A stretch of 59,563 nucleotides of DNA from Vibrio neptunius (GCF_000967495.1 NZ_JXXU01000068.1:1-59563), one strand, 5' to 3'; counted from the first letter of the stretch, positions 28,303-38,026 are shown. The notes: a model not told the origin generated them from the sequence alone. Numbers and translations are program-made.

Positions 28303-29181
28303 TTACTTTGTGATCACTTTCAGAGGTACTGGGATGTACTCTTCAACAGACTCACCTTTCAGTACTTTGTCTGCCGTTTCGATACCTAATGAACCGATAA
28401 GATCTGGCTGCTGTGCCACTGTCGCAGCCAATTTACCGCGGTTAACGGCAGCGATACCATCATCAGTACCATCGAAACCAACGATCATCACGTCTTTGCC
28501 TGATGCTTGAACAGCGCGCAGTGCGCCTAGCGCCATTTCATCATTTTGAGCAAAAACCGCTTGTACATTTGGATTGGCAGCGAGCAAGTTTTCCATTACG
28601 TTGAGACCTTTAGTGCGGTCGAAGTCAGCCGGTTGGCTTGCTAGCAGTTCCATCTCTCCACCGTTGACGGCGTTCATGAAGCCTTCACCGCGCTCACGCG
28701 CCGCTGACGTACCTGCAATGCCTTCAAGCTGAATAACCTTTGCCTTTTCACCCACTTTTTCCATAATGAAATGACCCGCCATTTCACCACCGACTACGTT
28801 ATCTGAAGCTATGTGGCTTACCACATCACCACGGCTTGCACCACGGTCTAGAGTCAGTACAGGGATATCAGAGCGGTTTGCCATGCGGATTGCATTTGAA
28901 ACTGCATCAGAATCGGTTGGGTTGATCAGGATAGCTTTTACACCTCGAACTGTAAGGTCTTCGACGTTAGACAGCTCTTTACTTGGGTCATTTTGTGAGT
29001 CCAGAACAATCAGGTCATAGCCCAGCTCTTTGGCTTTTGCTTGTGCGCCATCTTTCATCGTAACGAAGAATGGGTTGTTCAGCGTCGACAGTACGATAGC
29101 GACCGTGTCTTGCGCCTGTGCTGAAATAGAAACGGTGGATGAAAGCAGTGCAGCGGAGATAAGAGTTGCGAGTTTTTTCAT
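28303..29181 (-). CDS. rbsB: D-ribose-binding periplasmic protein
   Basis: A 292-residue Peripla_BP_4 protein. The ATG at 29181 is preceded by AAGGA and opens the signal peptide MKKLATLISAALLSSTVSISAQA. A longer frame from 29226 lacks these signs. The mature protein starts QDTVAIVLSTLNNPFFVTMKDGA, as in E. coli RbsB, and contains LDRGASRGDV and NDEMALGALRA. It binds ribose in the periplasm and docks on RbsC. Confidence 0.96.
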   Translation of the reverse strand: MKKLATLISAALLSSTVSISAQAQDTVAIVLSTLNNPFFVTMKDGAQAKAKELGYDLIVLDSQNDPSKELSNVEDLTVRGVKAILINPTDSDAVSNAIRMANRSDIPVLTLDRGASRGDVVSHIASDNVVGGEMAGHFIMEKVGEKAKVIQLEGIAGTSAARERGEGFMNAVNGGEMELLASQPADFDRTKGLNVMENLLAANPNVQAVFAQNDEMALGALRAVQASGKDVMIVGFDGTDDGIAAVNRGKLAATVAQQPDLIGSLGIETADKVLKGESVEEYIPVPLKVITK

Positions 29182-29238
29182 TGTGTTTAGTCCTTGTGTA
29201 GGGTGGCTCGGAGTACTTACCTCCAAGCCTTTTTTGAA

Positions 29239-30222
29239 TTACTTGTTCTTGTTGTCGACCAATACCGCAAGCAGAATAACCACGGCTTTAGCGATCATCT
29301 GGTAATAAGATGACACGTCGAGCAAGTTAAGAGCGTTGTTTAGGAAGCCGATGATGAGCGCACCAATTAATGTGCCCATAATTCGACCCTTACCGCCCAT
29401 CAGACTGGTACCACCGAGTACAACGGCTGCAATGGCATCCAGTTCATAGCCCATACCAGCGGTTGGCTGAGCAGAAGAAAGACGAGATGTGATAATGATG
29501 CCCGCTAGAGCAGACAGCAGACCACATATAGCGTAAACACCAATCTTAACGCGATCGACGTTGATGCCAGATAGGCGTGTCGCAGATTCATTGCCGCCTA
29601 ATGCATACACATAGCGACCAAAGCGTGTGTGATTAAGTAAATACCAAGCCGCAGCGAACACGATAACCATCAACCAGACTGGAACAGGAATACCCAAAGC
29701 GTAACCTGTACCAAACCATGCGAAAGCATCAGCGGTATCGGTAAAGCCTGTCGAAATTGGACGACCATCGGTGTACACCATAGTGACACCACGTAATAAG
29801 GTCATGGTGACCAGTGTTGCGATAAATGCTTGCACCTTACCTTTGGCGATAATGATGCCGCTGATAGCACCCAGTGCTGCCCCAGCAAATAAAGCCGTTG
29901 GAACCGCGATCAAAACTGGCACTTCCAAAGCGATCAAGCTTGCCGCAAACGCACCACATAAAGCCAGAACGGAGCCAACGCTCAGATCAATACCTGCGGT
30001 TAGGATAACCAAGGTCATACCTACTGCAATAATTGCGTTTATCGAAGTCTGACGCAGAATGTTAAGAATGTTATCGACCGTAAAAAAGTTGGGGTTAAGG
30101 AACGATACAACAACAATTAGGAAGATAAGTGCAATGAGCGACTTTTGTTCAATAAGCCACTCTTTGCTGAACAGTTTTTTGCTGCCCGCTTGGTTTGGTT
30201 TGCTCATGGTATTAGTACTCAT
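29239..30222 (-). CDS. rbsC: Ribose ABC transporter permease
   Basis: A 327-residue BPD_transp_2 permease with about 8-10 membrane segments. The ATG at 30222 overlaps the rbsA stop (ATGA) and is preceded by GAGGA, so translation is coupled. The family motif GIDLSVGSVLALCGA lies after the second helix, and GYELDAIAAVVLGGTSLMGGKG is near the C-terminal third. Confidence 0.95.
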   Translation of the reverse strand: MSTNTMSKPNQAGSKKLFSKEWLIEQKSLIALIFLIVVVSFLNPNFFTVDNILNILRQTSINAIIAVGMTLVILTAGIDLSVGSVLALCGAFAASLIALEVPVLIAVPTALFAGAALGAISGIIIAKGKVQAFIATLVTMTLLRGVTMVYTDGRPISTGFTDTADAFAWFGTGYALGIPVPVWLMVIVFAAAWYLLNHTRFGRYVYALGGNESATRLSGINVDRVKIGVYAICGLLSALAGIIITSRLSSAQPTAGMGYELDAIAAVVLGGTSLMGGKGRIMGTLIGALIIGFLNNALNLLDVSSYYQMIAKAVVILLAVLVDNKNK

Positions 30223-31724
30223 GCTGCTTCCTCGTTTATTTCTTTGCCTACTGCACACGCCAACAACTTCTCCTGATCGGCGTCTTTGGCATCAAACTCA
30301 CCACTAATGCGGCCTTCATGCATCACAATAATGCGGTCGCTCATTCCCAATACTTCCGGCATTTCTGAAGAGACCAGAATGATACTCATGCCTTCGGCCT
30401 TGAATTTATTGATGAGCTGGTAAATTTCTTTCTTTGCACCGACATCGACACCACGAGTGGGCTCGTCAAGGATCAGTACTTTAGGTTTAGTCATCAGACC
30501 TTTCGCTATCGCTACCTTCTGCTGGTTACCACCAGATAGATTGCCAATGATCTGATCGCGAGTTGGCGTCTTAATGTTAAAGAGTTTAATAAAGTCTTCG
30601 ACGGCAACCACTTCATCACCATGCTGAATTCGACCACCTTTGGTCAACTTATCCAGAGCGCAAAGCGACATGTTCTCTTTGACTGACAAACCCAAGACTA
30701 AGCCATCGCCCTTACGATCTTCAGAAATATAAGCAATACCGTTTACAAGGCCATCTTGTGGGCTCACTGGATTAATGGTCTTGTTATTCAGATTAATTAC
30801 GCCGCGCTCACTGGGCAGAGCACCATAGATAACTTTCATCAATTCAGTTCGACCAGCGCCCATCAAACCCGAGACACCGAGTATTTCACCGCGCTGCAGT
30901 TTAAAACTGATGTCGTGAACCCCAGAGCCAGTCAATCCAATCACTTCAAGGCAAATGTCGCCATGTTGAACGTCAATGCGTGGGTATTGCTCTTCTAGCT
31001 TACGACCAACCATCATCTCGATCAGTCCATCTTCGTCGGTATACGCTACAGAGCACTCGCCAATGAACTTTCCATCACGGAGCACTGTGATGTCATCGCA
31101 GATTTCAAAAATCTCTTTCAGACGGTGAGAGATATAAACAATGCCGCAGCCTTGCTCACGTAATTCTCGAATCACGGCAAACAAAGACTCAGTTTCGGTA
31201 TCCGTCAGTGCATCGGTCGGCTCATCCATAATGATGACTTTCGACTCAAACGACAGGGCTTTAGCAATCTCAACCATCTGCTGTTCACCGAGGCTAAGCT
31301 CGCCTAACAGTTGTTTAGCACTGTGCTTTACGTTCAGTCTTGCTAACAATTTGTCCGCTTCAGCATACATTTTGTCCCACTGAATTCGACCCATTGCGCC
31401 TGTAAACTCTCGGCCAAGGAAGATATTTTCTGCAATCGTGAGTTCCGGGATCAGGTTTAGCTCTTGGTGAATAATGCTGATTCCCGCTTGCTGCGAATCA
31501 CGCGGGCCTTTAAACGCAGCTGGTTGGCCTTGGTAATGAATGCTACCTGAATCTTTGCTGTAAATTCCCGTCAACACTTTCATCAAGGTTGACTTGCCCG
31601 CACCGTTTTCCCCCATCAAAGCCATCACTTTACCGGGATAAACGTTCAAACTCGCTTTATCCAAGGCTTTGACGCCAGGAAAAGCTTTCTCAATCTCACT
31701 CAGTTGTAGAATAGCTTGAGTCAT
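30219..31724 (-). CDS. rbsA: Ribose ABC transporter ATPase (two nucleotide-binding domains)
   Basis: A 501-residue tandem ATPase. The first domain has Walker A GENGAGKST and signature LSLGEQQMVEIAKAL. The second has the degenerate Walker A region (SGLMGAGRTELM) usual for sugar ATPases and signature LSGGNQQKVAIAKGL with LILDEPTRGVD. It powers ribose import through RbsC. The ATG is preceded by GAGGA. Confidence 0.96.
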   Translation of the reverse strand: MTQAILQLSEIEKAFPGVKALDKASLNVYPGKVMALMGENGAGKSTLMKVLTGIYSKDSGSIHYQGQPAAFKGPRDSQQAGISIIHQELNLIPELTIAENIFLGREFTGAMGRIQWDKMYAEADKLLARLNVKHSAKQLLGELSLGEQQMVEIAKALSFESKVIIMDEPTDALTDTETESLFAVIRELREQGCGIVYISHRLKEIFEICDDITVLRDGKFIGECSVAYTDEDGLIEMMVGRKLEEQYPRIDVQHGDICLEVIGLTGSGVHDISFKLQRGEILGVSGLMGAGRTELMKVIYGALPSERGVINLNNKTINPVSPQDGLVNGIAYISEDRKGDGLVLGLSVKENMSLCALDKLTKGGRIQHGDEVVAVEDFIKLFNIKTPTRDQIIGNLSGGNQQKVAIAKGLMTKPKVLILDEPTRGVDVGAKKEIYQLINKFKAEGMSIILVSSEMPEVLGMSDRIIVMHEGRISGEFDAKDADQEKLLACAVGKEINEEAA

Positions 31725-31748
31725 AATGGGTCCTCAGTCTCAAACGGC

Positions 31749-32168
31749 TTAAAACACAACACCAGCTTGGAAAATCACATTGGCGTAAGGCGTACACTCA
31801 CCCGTTCTCACTACAGCACGACTTTGGTGCGTGCGCGTTTTGAATTCTTCATGTGGTACATAAACTACTGAAATAGTTTTTCCTGTCTGCGCTTGTTCAG
31901 CACGCAGCTCAGCAATCAAAGTTTCATGATGCGCTGGACTGACGGAGGCAAACTCTTCAGCAATGATCACACCTTCTATTTGCGACTCCGAAAGAATCAC
32001 TCGCACAGTTTCCAGAAAGCCCGGCACGCCATGAGTCAACGCGAGATCTATACGCTGTACTTGCTCGGGGATCGGTAAACCTGCATCACATATCGTGATT
32101 TCATCAGTATGGCCTAGTGTCGCCACGAGGTAAGAAAGTTCAGAGTTTATCAGGGTACTTTTTTTCAT
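31749..32168 (-). CDS. rbsD: D-ribose pyranase
   Basis: A 139-residue protein of the RbsD/FucU family, the usual length. It starts MKKSTLINSELSYLVATLGHTDEITICDAGLPIP, containing the catalytic His (G-H-T-D) and the sugar-binding D-A-G-L-P segment. The ending Y-A-N-V-I-F-Q-A-G-V-V-F is also typical. It interconverts beta-pyranose and beta-furanose ribose, supplying the form used by ribokinase. It is the first gene of the operon. Confidence 0.95.
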   Translation of the reverse strand: MKKSTLINSELSYLVATLGHTDEITICDAGLPIPEQVQRIDLALTHGVPGFLETVRVILSESQIEGVIIAEEFASVSPAHHETLIAELRAEQAQTGKTISVVYVPHEEFKTRTHQSRAVVRTGECTPYANVIFQAGVVF

Positions 32169-32244
32169 TTCATCGACCTATCGATTACACGTTCAAACTG
32201 CCTTGAGTTTCTATTTCACACTGGTCTTGCTATTAACAAAAAAC

Positions 32245-32264
32245 TCATCGAAACGTTTCGATGA
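32245..32264. promoter_or_regulatory. RbsR operator
   Basis: TCATCGAAACGTTTCGATGA is a perfect 20-bp palindrome 77 bp before rbsD. Its CGAAACGTTTCG core matches the known E. coli RbsR target, and RbsR is encoded at the end of the same operon. The rest of the 300-bp region between rbsD and the lipoprotein gene holds promoters but no gene. Confidence 0.85.
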
Positions 32265-32475
32265 AATCATAATCGCTGACTTCAGTTTTGCGAGTCACTC
32301 ATCTTTAGAGTGTGAAACGGATCCTTAATTGATGGTTTTGACAGCGCCAAAAAGTGACATCATTCACCAAATTTGATGCATTTATTCGCGTATCAGCCCC
32401 TTGATTCGGCCGTAAATTACACACTTGAGACGCAAATTTGGGTATAGTGGCGCAAACAAAACATTGAGAGAAACG

Positions 32476-32739
32476 ATGAAAAAAATAGTTTTCGTTCTTG
32501 CCACAGCGATAGCACTGAGCGCGTGCCAAGAAGAAATCGGCACACAGGAATGGTGTGACAATATGCAAGATAAACCGAAGAGCGAATGGAATGCTCAGGG
32601 AGCGCTCGACTTTGCCAAGCACTGTGTCTTTCAAAATACGGTCGGTAGCGAAGATTGGTGCCAAGACTTAGCTGATAAACCGAAAGGCGACTGGACAGCC
32701 AACGAAGCTACCAGCTACGCCAAACATTGCATTCTTTAA
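32476..32739 (+). CDS. DUF3012 lipoprotein with two tandem repeats
   Basis: An 87-residue predicted lipoprotein. The ATG at 32476 opens MKKIVFVLATAIALSAC, whose lipobox L-S-A-C places Cys17 at the mature N-terminus. The rest is two copies of a 33-residue unit: G-T-Q-E-W-C, K-P-K-S-E-W, F-A-K-H-C in the first and G-S-E-D-W-C, K-P-K-G-D-W, Y-A-K-H-C in the second. This matches the DUF3012 family of small Vibrio/Shewanella proteins of unknown function. Two cysteines per unit suggest one disulfide in each, which is inference. Confidence 0.8.
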   Translation: MKKIVFVLATAIALSACQEEIGTQEWCDNMQDKPKSEWNAQGALDFAKHCVFQNTVGSEDWCQDLADKPKGDWTANEATSYAKHCIL

Positions 32740-32912
32740 TCTCTAAGTACAACGCCACCCTTACCTAATGGTATGATTGCCGTCATTATTTGGTTAGATT
32801 CACAGCAAAGAAAGCAATTAACCTTCAGCTTCTGATATATTGCTCTTATTATGCACCTCAACACAACCAAGCCTTGCGATAAAAGGGCTGTTCAACTGGC
32901 TAGAAGGTAAAA

Positions 32913-33374
32913 ATGAACGATAAATTAACCGAGTACGCGGGCTTTTGGATCCGTTTTGCGGCGTCACTGATCGATACGGTACTGCTCTTCCTCCTCATTA
33001 CACCATTAATGCACTGGATTTATGGTGAAGTCTATTGGAACTCGGATGATTTTCTATTGGGCGGGTGGGATCTGGTCCTTAACTGGGTTTGTCCTCTAAT
33101 CGCCACAGTTGCATTCTGGGTTTATCGTTCAGCAACCCCCGGAAAAATGGCTCTGAAACTCGAAGTCCTCGACGCAGATAGTGGTCATCGACTGACATTT
33201 TCAAAGTCCGTTCTTCGTTATTTTGCTTATTACGTCAGCGCCATCCCACTATGCCTTGGTTTCATTTGGATCGCTTTTAGTAGCAAAAAACAAGGCTGGC
33301 ATGACTTAATTGCCAATACTGTGGTAGTTCGTAGAGTCGTTGAACACACCAAACAGGCAGAGTTTTTAGGCTAA
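32913..33374 (+). CDS. RDD-family inner membrane protein
   Basis: A 153-residue membrane protein. The first helix carries the R-D motif of the family (AGFWIRFAASLIDTVLLFLL, with R and D). A second helix lies near residues 48-70, and a third region (RYFAYYVSAIPLCLGFIWIAF) precedes the family ending G-W-H-D-L-I-A-N-T-V-V-V. RDD proteins are small membrane proteins, some linked to ion or proton exchange. No partner gene is apparent here. Confidence 0.85.
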   Translation: MNDKLTEYAGFWIRFAASLIDTVLLFLLITPLMHWIYGEVYWNSDDFLLGGWDLVLNWVCPLIATVAFWVYRSATPGKMALKLEVLDADSGHRLTFSKSVLRYFAYYVSAIPLCLGFIWIAFSSKKQGWHDLIANTVVVRRVVEHTKQAEFLG

Positions 33375-33380
33375 CTTGAC

Positions 33381-33403
33381 GAGGGGCACTGTGCCCCTCT
33401 TTT
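33381..33403 (+). terminator. Intrinsic terminator after the RDD gene
   Basis: GAGGGGC, loop ACTGT, GCCCCTC followed by TTTT. It lies between the RDD gene and the converging ugd gene. Confidence 0.85.
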
Positions 33404-33408
33404 ACTAA

Positions 33409-34758
33409 TTAGGTTTGGCGGCCAATAGAGTAGTACTGAATACCTTTGCTTGAAAGGCGTTCAGGTTCATACAGGTTCCGCCCATCAAAGATTACAGCCT
33501 GATTCAAGGCCTGTTTGATAAAATCAAAATCTGGCGCCTTGAAATTCTGCCATTCGGTGCAAATGATAAGCCCATCGGCCCCCCTCAATGTGGCCTCTTT
33601 CGTCCCCATCAAACACAAATCTGCACGTGGGCCATAGATTCGCTGTGCTTCTTCCATGGCTTTAGGGTCGAAAGCTTGAACCTTCGCCCCCGCTTGCCAT
33701 AGTGCTTCTATCAATACACGACTGGGCGCTTCACGCATATCATCGGTACGCGGTTTAAACGCCAAGCCCCACAATGCCAACGTCTTGTTTCGCAGCTGTT
33801 CTCTGCCCCCAAAATGTGTTTGCACTAAGTCATACAGTTTGTGCTTTTGATAGAAATTGACGTTCTCGACCGCTTTCAATATTTCACTGCTGTAACCACA
33901 GCTTTCGGCGGTCTTGATCAAGGCTTGTATATCTTTAGGAAAGCATGAACCGCCATAGCCACAACCGGGGTAGATAAAGTGATAACCTATGCGCTCATCA
34001 CTACCTATGCCCTTACGGACATCCTCAATATTAGCGCCAACGTGCTCAGCAATATTGGCCATTTCGTTCATGAAACTGATTTTGGTCGCCAACATACTAT
34101 TTGCTGCGTATTTCGTTAGTTCCGCCGATTCAACATCCATATAAATCAGTTTTTCATGATTTCGATTGAAAGGAGCATAGAGCTCGCGTATCACATCTTT
34201 AAGTTGCTGGTAGCGCCGATGATTTTTATCCAGACCAATAACAATTCTATCCGGACGCATACAATCCACCACCGCACTACCTTCTTTGAGAAACTCTGGA
34301 TTAGACAACACAGCAATATCAAGCGCTGGCTGTCCACGTTGAGCTAGCTGGTGTTGGATTTCACCTTCGACGGCTCGCGCTGTCCCAACAGGCACTGTGG
34401 ATTTATTAACCACAATCATATCTTTGTTAATGTATTTACCTACCTCTGACGCGACCGCGAGAACATGGCTAAGATCCGCAGAGCCATCTTCGTCTTGAGG
34501 TGTACCAACTGCAATGAAAATTAATTCGACTTGATTGAGGGCCTCTTCAGCTTGTGTCATGAAAGCCAGCCGGCCTGCCAACACGTTTTCTTCAACCAGC
34601 TTTTCAAGCCCTGGTTCGTAGATGGGCACAAGGCCTTTTTTCAGCTTTGCTACTCGCTCAACATCAACATCAATGCAGCAAACGTTATGTCCTGCATCAC
34701 TCAACACCGCTGCCTGGACAAGCCCGACATAACCACTACCAAAAATTGCTACATTCAT
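33409..34758 (-). CDS. ugd: UDP-glucose 6-dehydrogenase
   Basis: A 449-residue enzyme of the UDPG/MGDH dehydrogenase family. The NAD-binding motif MNVAIFGSGYVGLVQA opens the protein, so the ATG at 34758 is preferred over the GTG one codon earlier. The catalytic Cys lies in GYGGSCFPKDI near residue 260, and LWGLAFKPRTDDMREAPS marks the C-terminal domain. It oxidises UDP-glucose to UDP-glucuronate for capsule, lipopolysaccharide or exopolysaccharide. No polysaccharide cluster is nearby. Confidence 0.95.
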   Translation of the reverse strand: MNVAIFGSGYVGLVQAAVLSDAGHNVCCIDVDVERVAKLKKGLVPIYEPGLEKLVEENVLAGRLAFMTQAEEALNQVELIFIAVGTPQDEDGSADLSHVLAVASEVGKYINKDMIVVNKSTVPVGTARAVEGEIQHQLAQRGQPALDIAVLSNPEFLKEGSAVVDCMRPDRIVIGLDKNHRRYQQLKDVIRELYAPFNRNHEKLIYMDVESAELTKYAANSMLATKISFMNEMANIAEHVGANIEDVRKGIGSDERIGYHFIYPGCGYGGSCFPKDIQALIKTAESCGYSSEILKAVENVNFYQKHKLYDLVQTHFGGREQLRNKTLALWGLAFKPRTDDMREAPSRVLIEALWQAGAKVQAFDPKAMEEAQRIYGPRADLCLMGTKEATLRGADGLIICTEWQNFKAPDFDFIKQALNQAVIFDGRNLYEPERLSSKGIQYYSIGRQT

Positions 34759-34882
34759 CACCGCACCAGCATGTTAACTCACTGCTCCCCAGTTTCTTGG
34801 CAAAAAGTGACAAGACGCTTAAGGTTTTGCGGCAATATTTTTACACGTTATTTTGTCTCACTGGCGCTCAGTAAATACCTCG

Positions 34883-37162
34883 TTAAGCGTCAGCGAAAGA
34901 CTCCAATGAGAGGACAAAACGAGTACCTTTGTTAATTTCACTCTGCATGTCGATCTCACCAGCAAGCTTTTGCGTGCAGATGTTGTAAACCATATGTAAG
35001 CCTAGACCGGTACCCCCTTTGGCGCGTAACGTCGTAAAGAAAGGTTGAAAAATTTTTTTCTGATTCTCTGGCGGTATGCCTACTCCATTGTCTTCAACAA
35101 TAATATCAATGCGTCCACTCGCCTCTTTGACTTTCACTACAATCACTCGTTGCGAGTGGTGGTCATCTGTGGTAAATCCATGAAGCGCGCTGTTATTGAG
35201 TAATTCTTCTATCACACATTGCAGCGAGATCGGCGGCAAATAGACATCAAGAGACGCTTCGCACTGTATTTCCACATTGATCGATTTCTGTGTCAGCGTC
35301 TCATTCACATGCAACACTGCCTCATCCAGCATTTGCCTTAGAGCCACCCTTTTAGGTTCTTCTGATGCCATCTTCTGGTTAATTTGCTTCAATTTACTGA
35401 CTATCGCGACAGAGCGTTCGATATTGTTTACCACCATTTCGACACACTCATTTGCGACCGTCAAAAATCGATTTAAATCCTCAGTGGTAATAGTCCGTTC
35501 AGAAAATTTCTTTGCGACCTCATCCAGTTTATCGCTAAGGACAGACAAACTGGTCACTGTGATTCCGAGTGGAGTATTAAGCTCATGAGCGACACCGACG
35601 ACCATCCCAGTCAGGGCCGACATTTTCTCGGCCTCCATCAATTGGTCTTGTGTACGCTTGAACTTCTCAATCAGGGCTTGAATAGAGTGCTCACTAGTTT
35701 CAATCTGTTTTGCCTGATTTTGGATTTCATCCTCAACTTCGTCGATCAAGGAACGTAAACTGACAATCATCGAATGAAGCGAGTTAGCCATGATGTCTTT
35801 GTCACTACTTGGCTTAATGTCGACGTCAACAAGATTACCTTTTGCGACGTTATGCAGAACGTCAATGTTGGATTCGAGCCTGTCCATTAAGTGATTGAAA
35901 GAAATCGCTACGTCTCCAGCTTCTGTACCCAGTTCAACAGGTACGCGTTTAGAATAATCTCCATTCCTGCTGATATTTTCAATCACTCTAAGCGTCTCCA
36001 ACCAACTCATCTGAACGCCATGCTCTGTAATGTTCAGTCCAAGTTTTTCATCATCAGGGGAGACACGCTCAAGGTGAAAATACCTCAGCACTTGGAAACA
36101 CATGTAAGAACTTGTACCAGACCAAAGTAAAATCGCCAATATACCTATAAGCTGCACGCCGACATCCCACACTAAGTCGCCATTCGAGGTCAAACTGAGT
36201 GTATATCCGCTACAGACACCTCCCAAAATGCCACAGAAGAGATGAACTGGAATCGCACCAACTGGGTCATCAATACGCATGGCAATCAGTGCTTTCTCAC
36301 CGTAGTAAACGGTAAATGATGCCAATACCCCAAGTAACACAACTTCAAATGTACTGAATAGGTCTGCACCTGCCGTTACGATGACCAGCCCCCCTAATAC
36401 GCTATTGAGTGTGACAAAAACTGGAACATGTCGAGAACGATGAACAAGAATAAGCGTCACGAAACCCGCTACAGTGGCACACAGAAGGGTGTTAAACAGC
36501 ACAACCGGAACACGTGTATCGAACTGATAGAAGCTTCCGCCATTGAAACCCATCCACGCGAATACCATGAGGAATACGCCTAAAGTGACCAAGGTGTGGT
36601 TATAGGAAGGGATCTCGTTCACTTCTTGTTTCGCCATGAAGCGCTCTTTACGTGGGCCGATAACCATGGTGGCCACCAGGCCACACATGCCTCCAACGAC
36701 ATGTACTGTCACCCCTCCAGCAAAATCATAAAAGCCTAACGTATGTAACCAAGAGTTGGGATTCCAAGTCCAGTAAGAGGCCACGGGGTAAATAAGAATG
36801 CCAATAAAAGCAGAACTGTACACATACCCACGAAAACTCATCCTTTCTGCAACACAGCCTGACACTATGGTAGCAGCCGTCGCGACAAACATAAGATTAA
36901 ACATAACAACAGGCAGGTGCTCACTTCTGATTGGCAGGGTATCAAATGACAGCAGTGAACTTCCCTGAGCAAGATGGAAGCCCACCAGCACATACACGAC
37001 CGACACAACAAGGAAGTCAGCCATATTCTTCATGGCAACGTTGACGGAATTCTTTGCGCGAACGCTGCCTGTTTCAACTAAAGTAAAACCAGCTTGCATA
37101 AAGAAAGCAATACACGTGCAAACCAACAACCATAGAAGAGACACAGTATCTGTCCCAGCCAT
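34883..37162 (-). CDS. Ammonium transporter-histidine kinase fusion
   Basis: A 759-residue fusion. Residues 1-385 form an Amt domain starting after MQAGFTLVETG, with D146, the pore histidines H154 (V-T-V-H-V-V-G-G) and H307 (P-V-H-L-F-C-G), and the typical Amt ending LGLNITEHGV. A linker with a HAMP-like segment (about 400-470) and a coiled coil to about 510 follow. The kinase H-box is LTGMVVGVAHELNTPLG with His526, and the HATPase domain ends GTGLGLHMVYNIC. Both twin histidines of ammonium channels are kept, so it may sense ammonium while conducting it. There is no receiver domain and no regulator gene beside it; ugd lies downstream on the same strand after 124 bp. Confidence 0.92.
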   Translation of the reverse strand: MAGTDTVSLLWLLVCTCIAFFMQAGFTLVETGSVRAKNSVNVAMKNMADFLVVSVVYVLVGFHLAQGSSLLSFDTLPIRSEHLPVVMFNLMFVATAATIVSGCVAERMSFRGYVYSSAFIGILIYPVASYWTWNPNSWLHTLGFYDFAGGVTVHVVGGMCGLVATMVIGPRKERFMAKQEVNEIPSYNHTLVTLGVFLMVFAWMGFNGGSFYQFDTRVPVVLFNTLLCATVAGFVTLILVHRSRHVPVFVTLNSVLGGLVIVTAGADLFSTFEVVLLGVLASFTVYYGEKALIAMRIDDPVGAIPVHLFCGILGGVCSGYTLSLTSNGDLVWDVGVQLIGILAILLWSGTSSYMCFQVLRYFHLERVSPDDEKLGLNITEHGVQMSWLETLRVIENISRNGDYSKRVPVELGTEAGDVAISFNHLMDRLESNIDVLHNVAKGNLVDVDIKPSSDKDIMANSLHSMIVSLRSLIDEVEDEIQNQAKQIETSEHSIQALIEKFKRTQDQLMEAEKMSALTGMVVGVAHELNTPLGITVTSLSVLSDKLDEVAKKFSERTITTEDLNRFLTVANECVEMVVNNIERSVAIVSKLKQINQKMASEEPKRVALRQMLDEAVLHVNETLTQKSINVEIQCEASLDVYLPPISLQCVIEELLNNSALHGFTTDDHHSQRVIVVKVKEASGRIDIIVEDNGVGIPPENQKKIFQPFFTTLRAKGGTGLGLHMVYNICTQKLAGEIDMQSEINKGTRFVLSLESFADA

Positions 37163-37444
37163 ACTTACCTTTTGAGTTATAATTTGCTGATTATCTGTAA
37201 GCGTAGTCGATACCTTTTAACTGTGACACACAAGAAGAGTCATTGTTAAAACGCATATTTAAGCCGTAACAGCTCTTTACCAAAAATTGACCAATAAAGT
37301 GTGGCAGCCTGTTGAAGTTTTCACTAGAATTAGTCTGTTGTGGGCCTATCCCTATCCCACTATTCCTATTTCGAAGTTCCTATTATTGAGCACTTACCTT
37401 TGAAATAGGCTTTCTCGTAACTAAAGCAATTTGTGTATTCATTT

Positions 37445-37993
37445 ATGGACCAAGATAAGTTTACTCATATCTATCGTTTGCCCACTGCGACTCAAATTCG
37501 CATAGCCAAATGGCAACAGACATTCAACGGTACGTCGGACTTGGTGATCCACCAGGCGATAGAAGTGCGGAATAAGCAATATCGTAAACCAAATTTCTTT
37601 CCAACAGGTTGGAGCGTGAATCTGTTCGACAAAGAAGATATTTCAATCACCAATCACGGTAAATACATCCAAACCGCGATGAGAACTATGGTAGATCGTA
37701 AAGTCTCTTACAAACGCATCTATCTTACACGTCTGCCGATTGAGCAAGCTGAGCCTGCGCTAGAAAAATTCAAGCAGGAATGGATCTCAAAGCATAATCA
37801 TATCGCGCGTAAATATAACCAGATAAAGAAAAAAGAGTTTCTCCGTTACGCCCGTGAAGAGGAAGAGACCCTATACCCTTCAATTCCAAAAGGTGAGTTC
37901 GATAGAGCACTTTGGAACCGACTGGTCAAATCAGAACTCGGCCCAGAGAAAAAGTTTGATAACCCATACTTTGTTAAAAAAGCCAAAGTTTAG
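37445..37993 (+). CDS. Protein of unknown function
   Basis: I do not recognise this 182-residue, strongly basic protein. It has no signal peptide or membrane segment. The C-terminal half is rich in charged helices (KHNHIARKYNQIKKKEFLRY). The ATG at 37445 is used; a GTG at 37433 would add four residues. Neither start has a clear Shine-Dalgarno sequence. Its length and codon use resemble those of its neighbours, so it is probably real. Confidence 0.6.
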   Translation: MDQDKFTHIYRLPTATQIRIAKWQQTFNGTSDLVIHQAIEVRNKQYRKPNFFPTGWSVNLFDKEDISITNHGKYIQTAMRTMVDRKVSYKRIYLTRLPIEQAEPALEKFKQEWISKHNHIARKYNQIKKKEFLRYAREEEETLYPSIPKGEFDRALWNRLVKSELGPEKKFDNPYFVKKAKV

Positions 37994-38000
37994 ACGCCTA

Positions 38001-38026
38001 AATAAGTAGCTAGAGAGCTGCTTATT
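38001..38026. terminator. Hairpin between convergent genes
   Basis: AATAAGTAGCT, loop AGAG, AGCTGCTTATT, an 11-bp stem with one G-T pair that reaches the stop codon of the minus-strand gene. It has no long T-tract, so it is a weak terminator candidate. Confidence 0.5.

Noticed and set aside
32305..32664. Minus-strand 119-codon frame over the lipoprotein gene
   Set aside because: It overlaps a well-supported DUF3012 lipoprotein in antisense and has no recognisable features.
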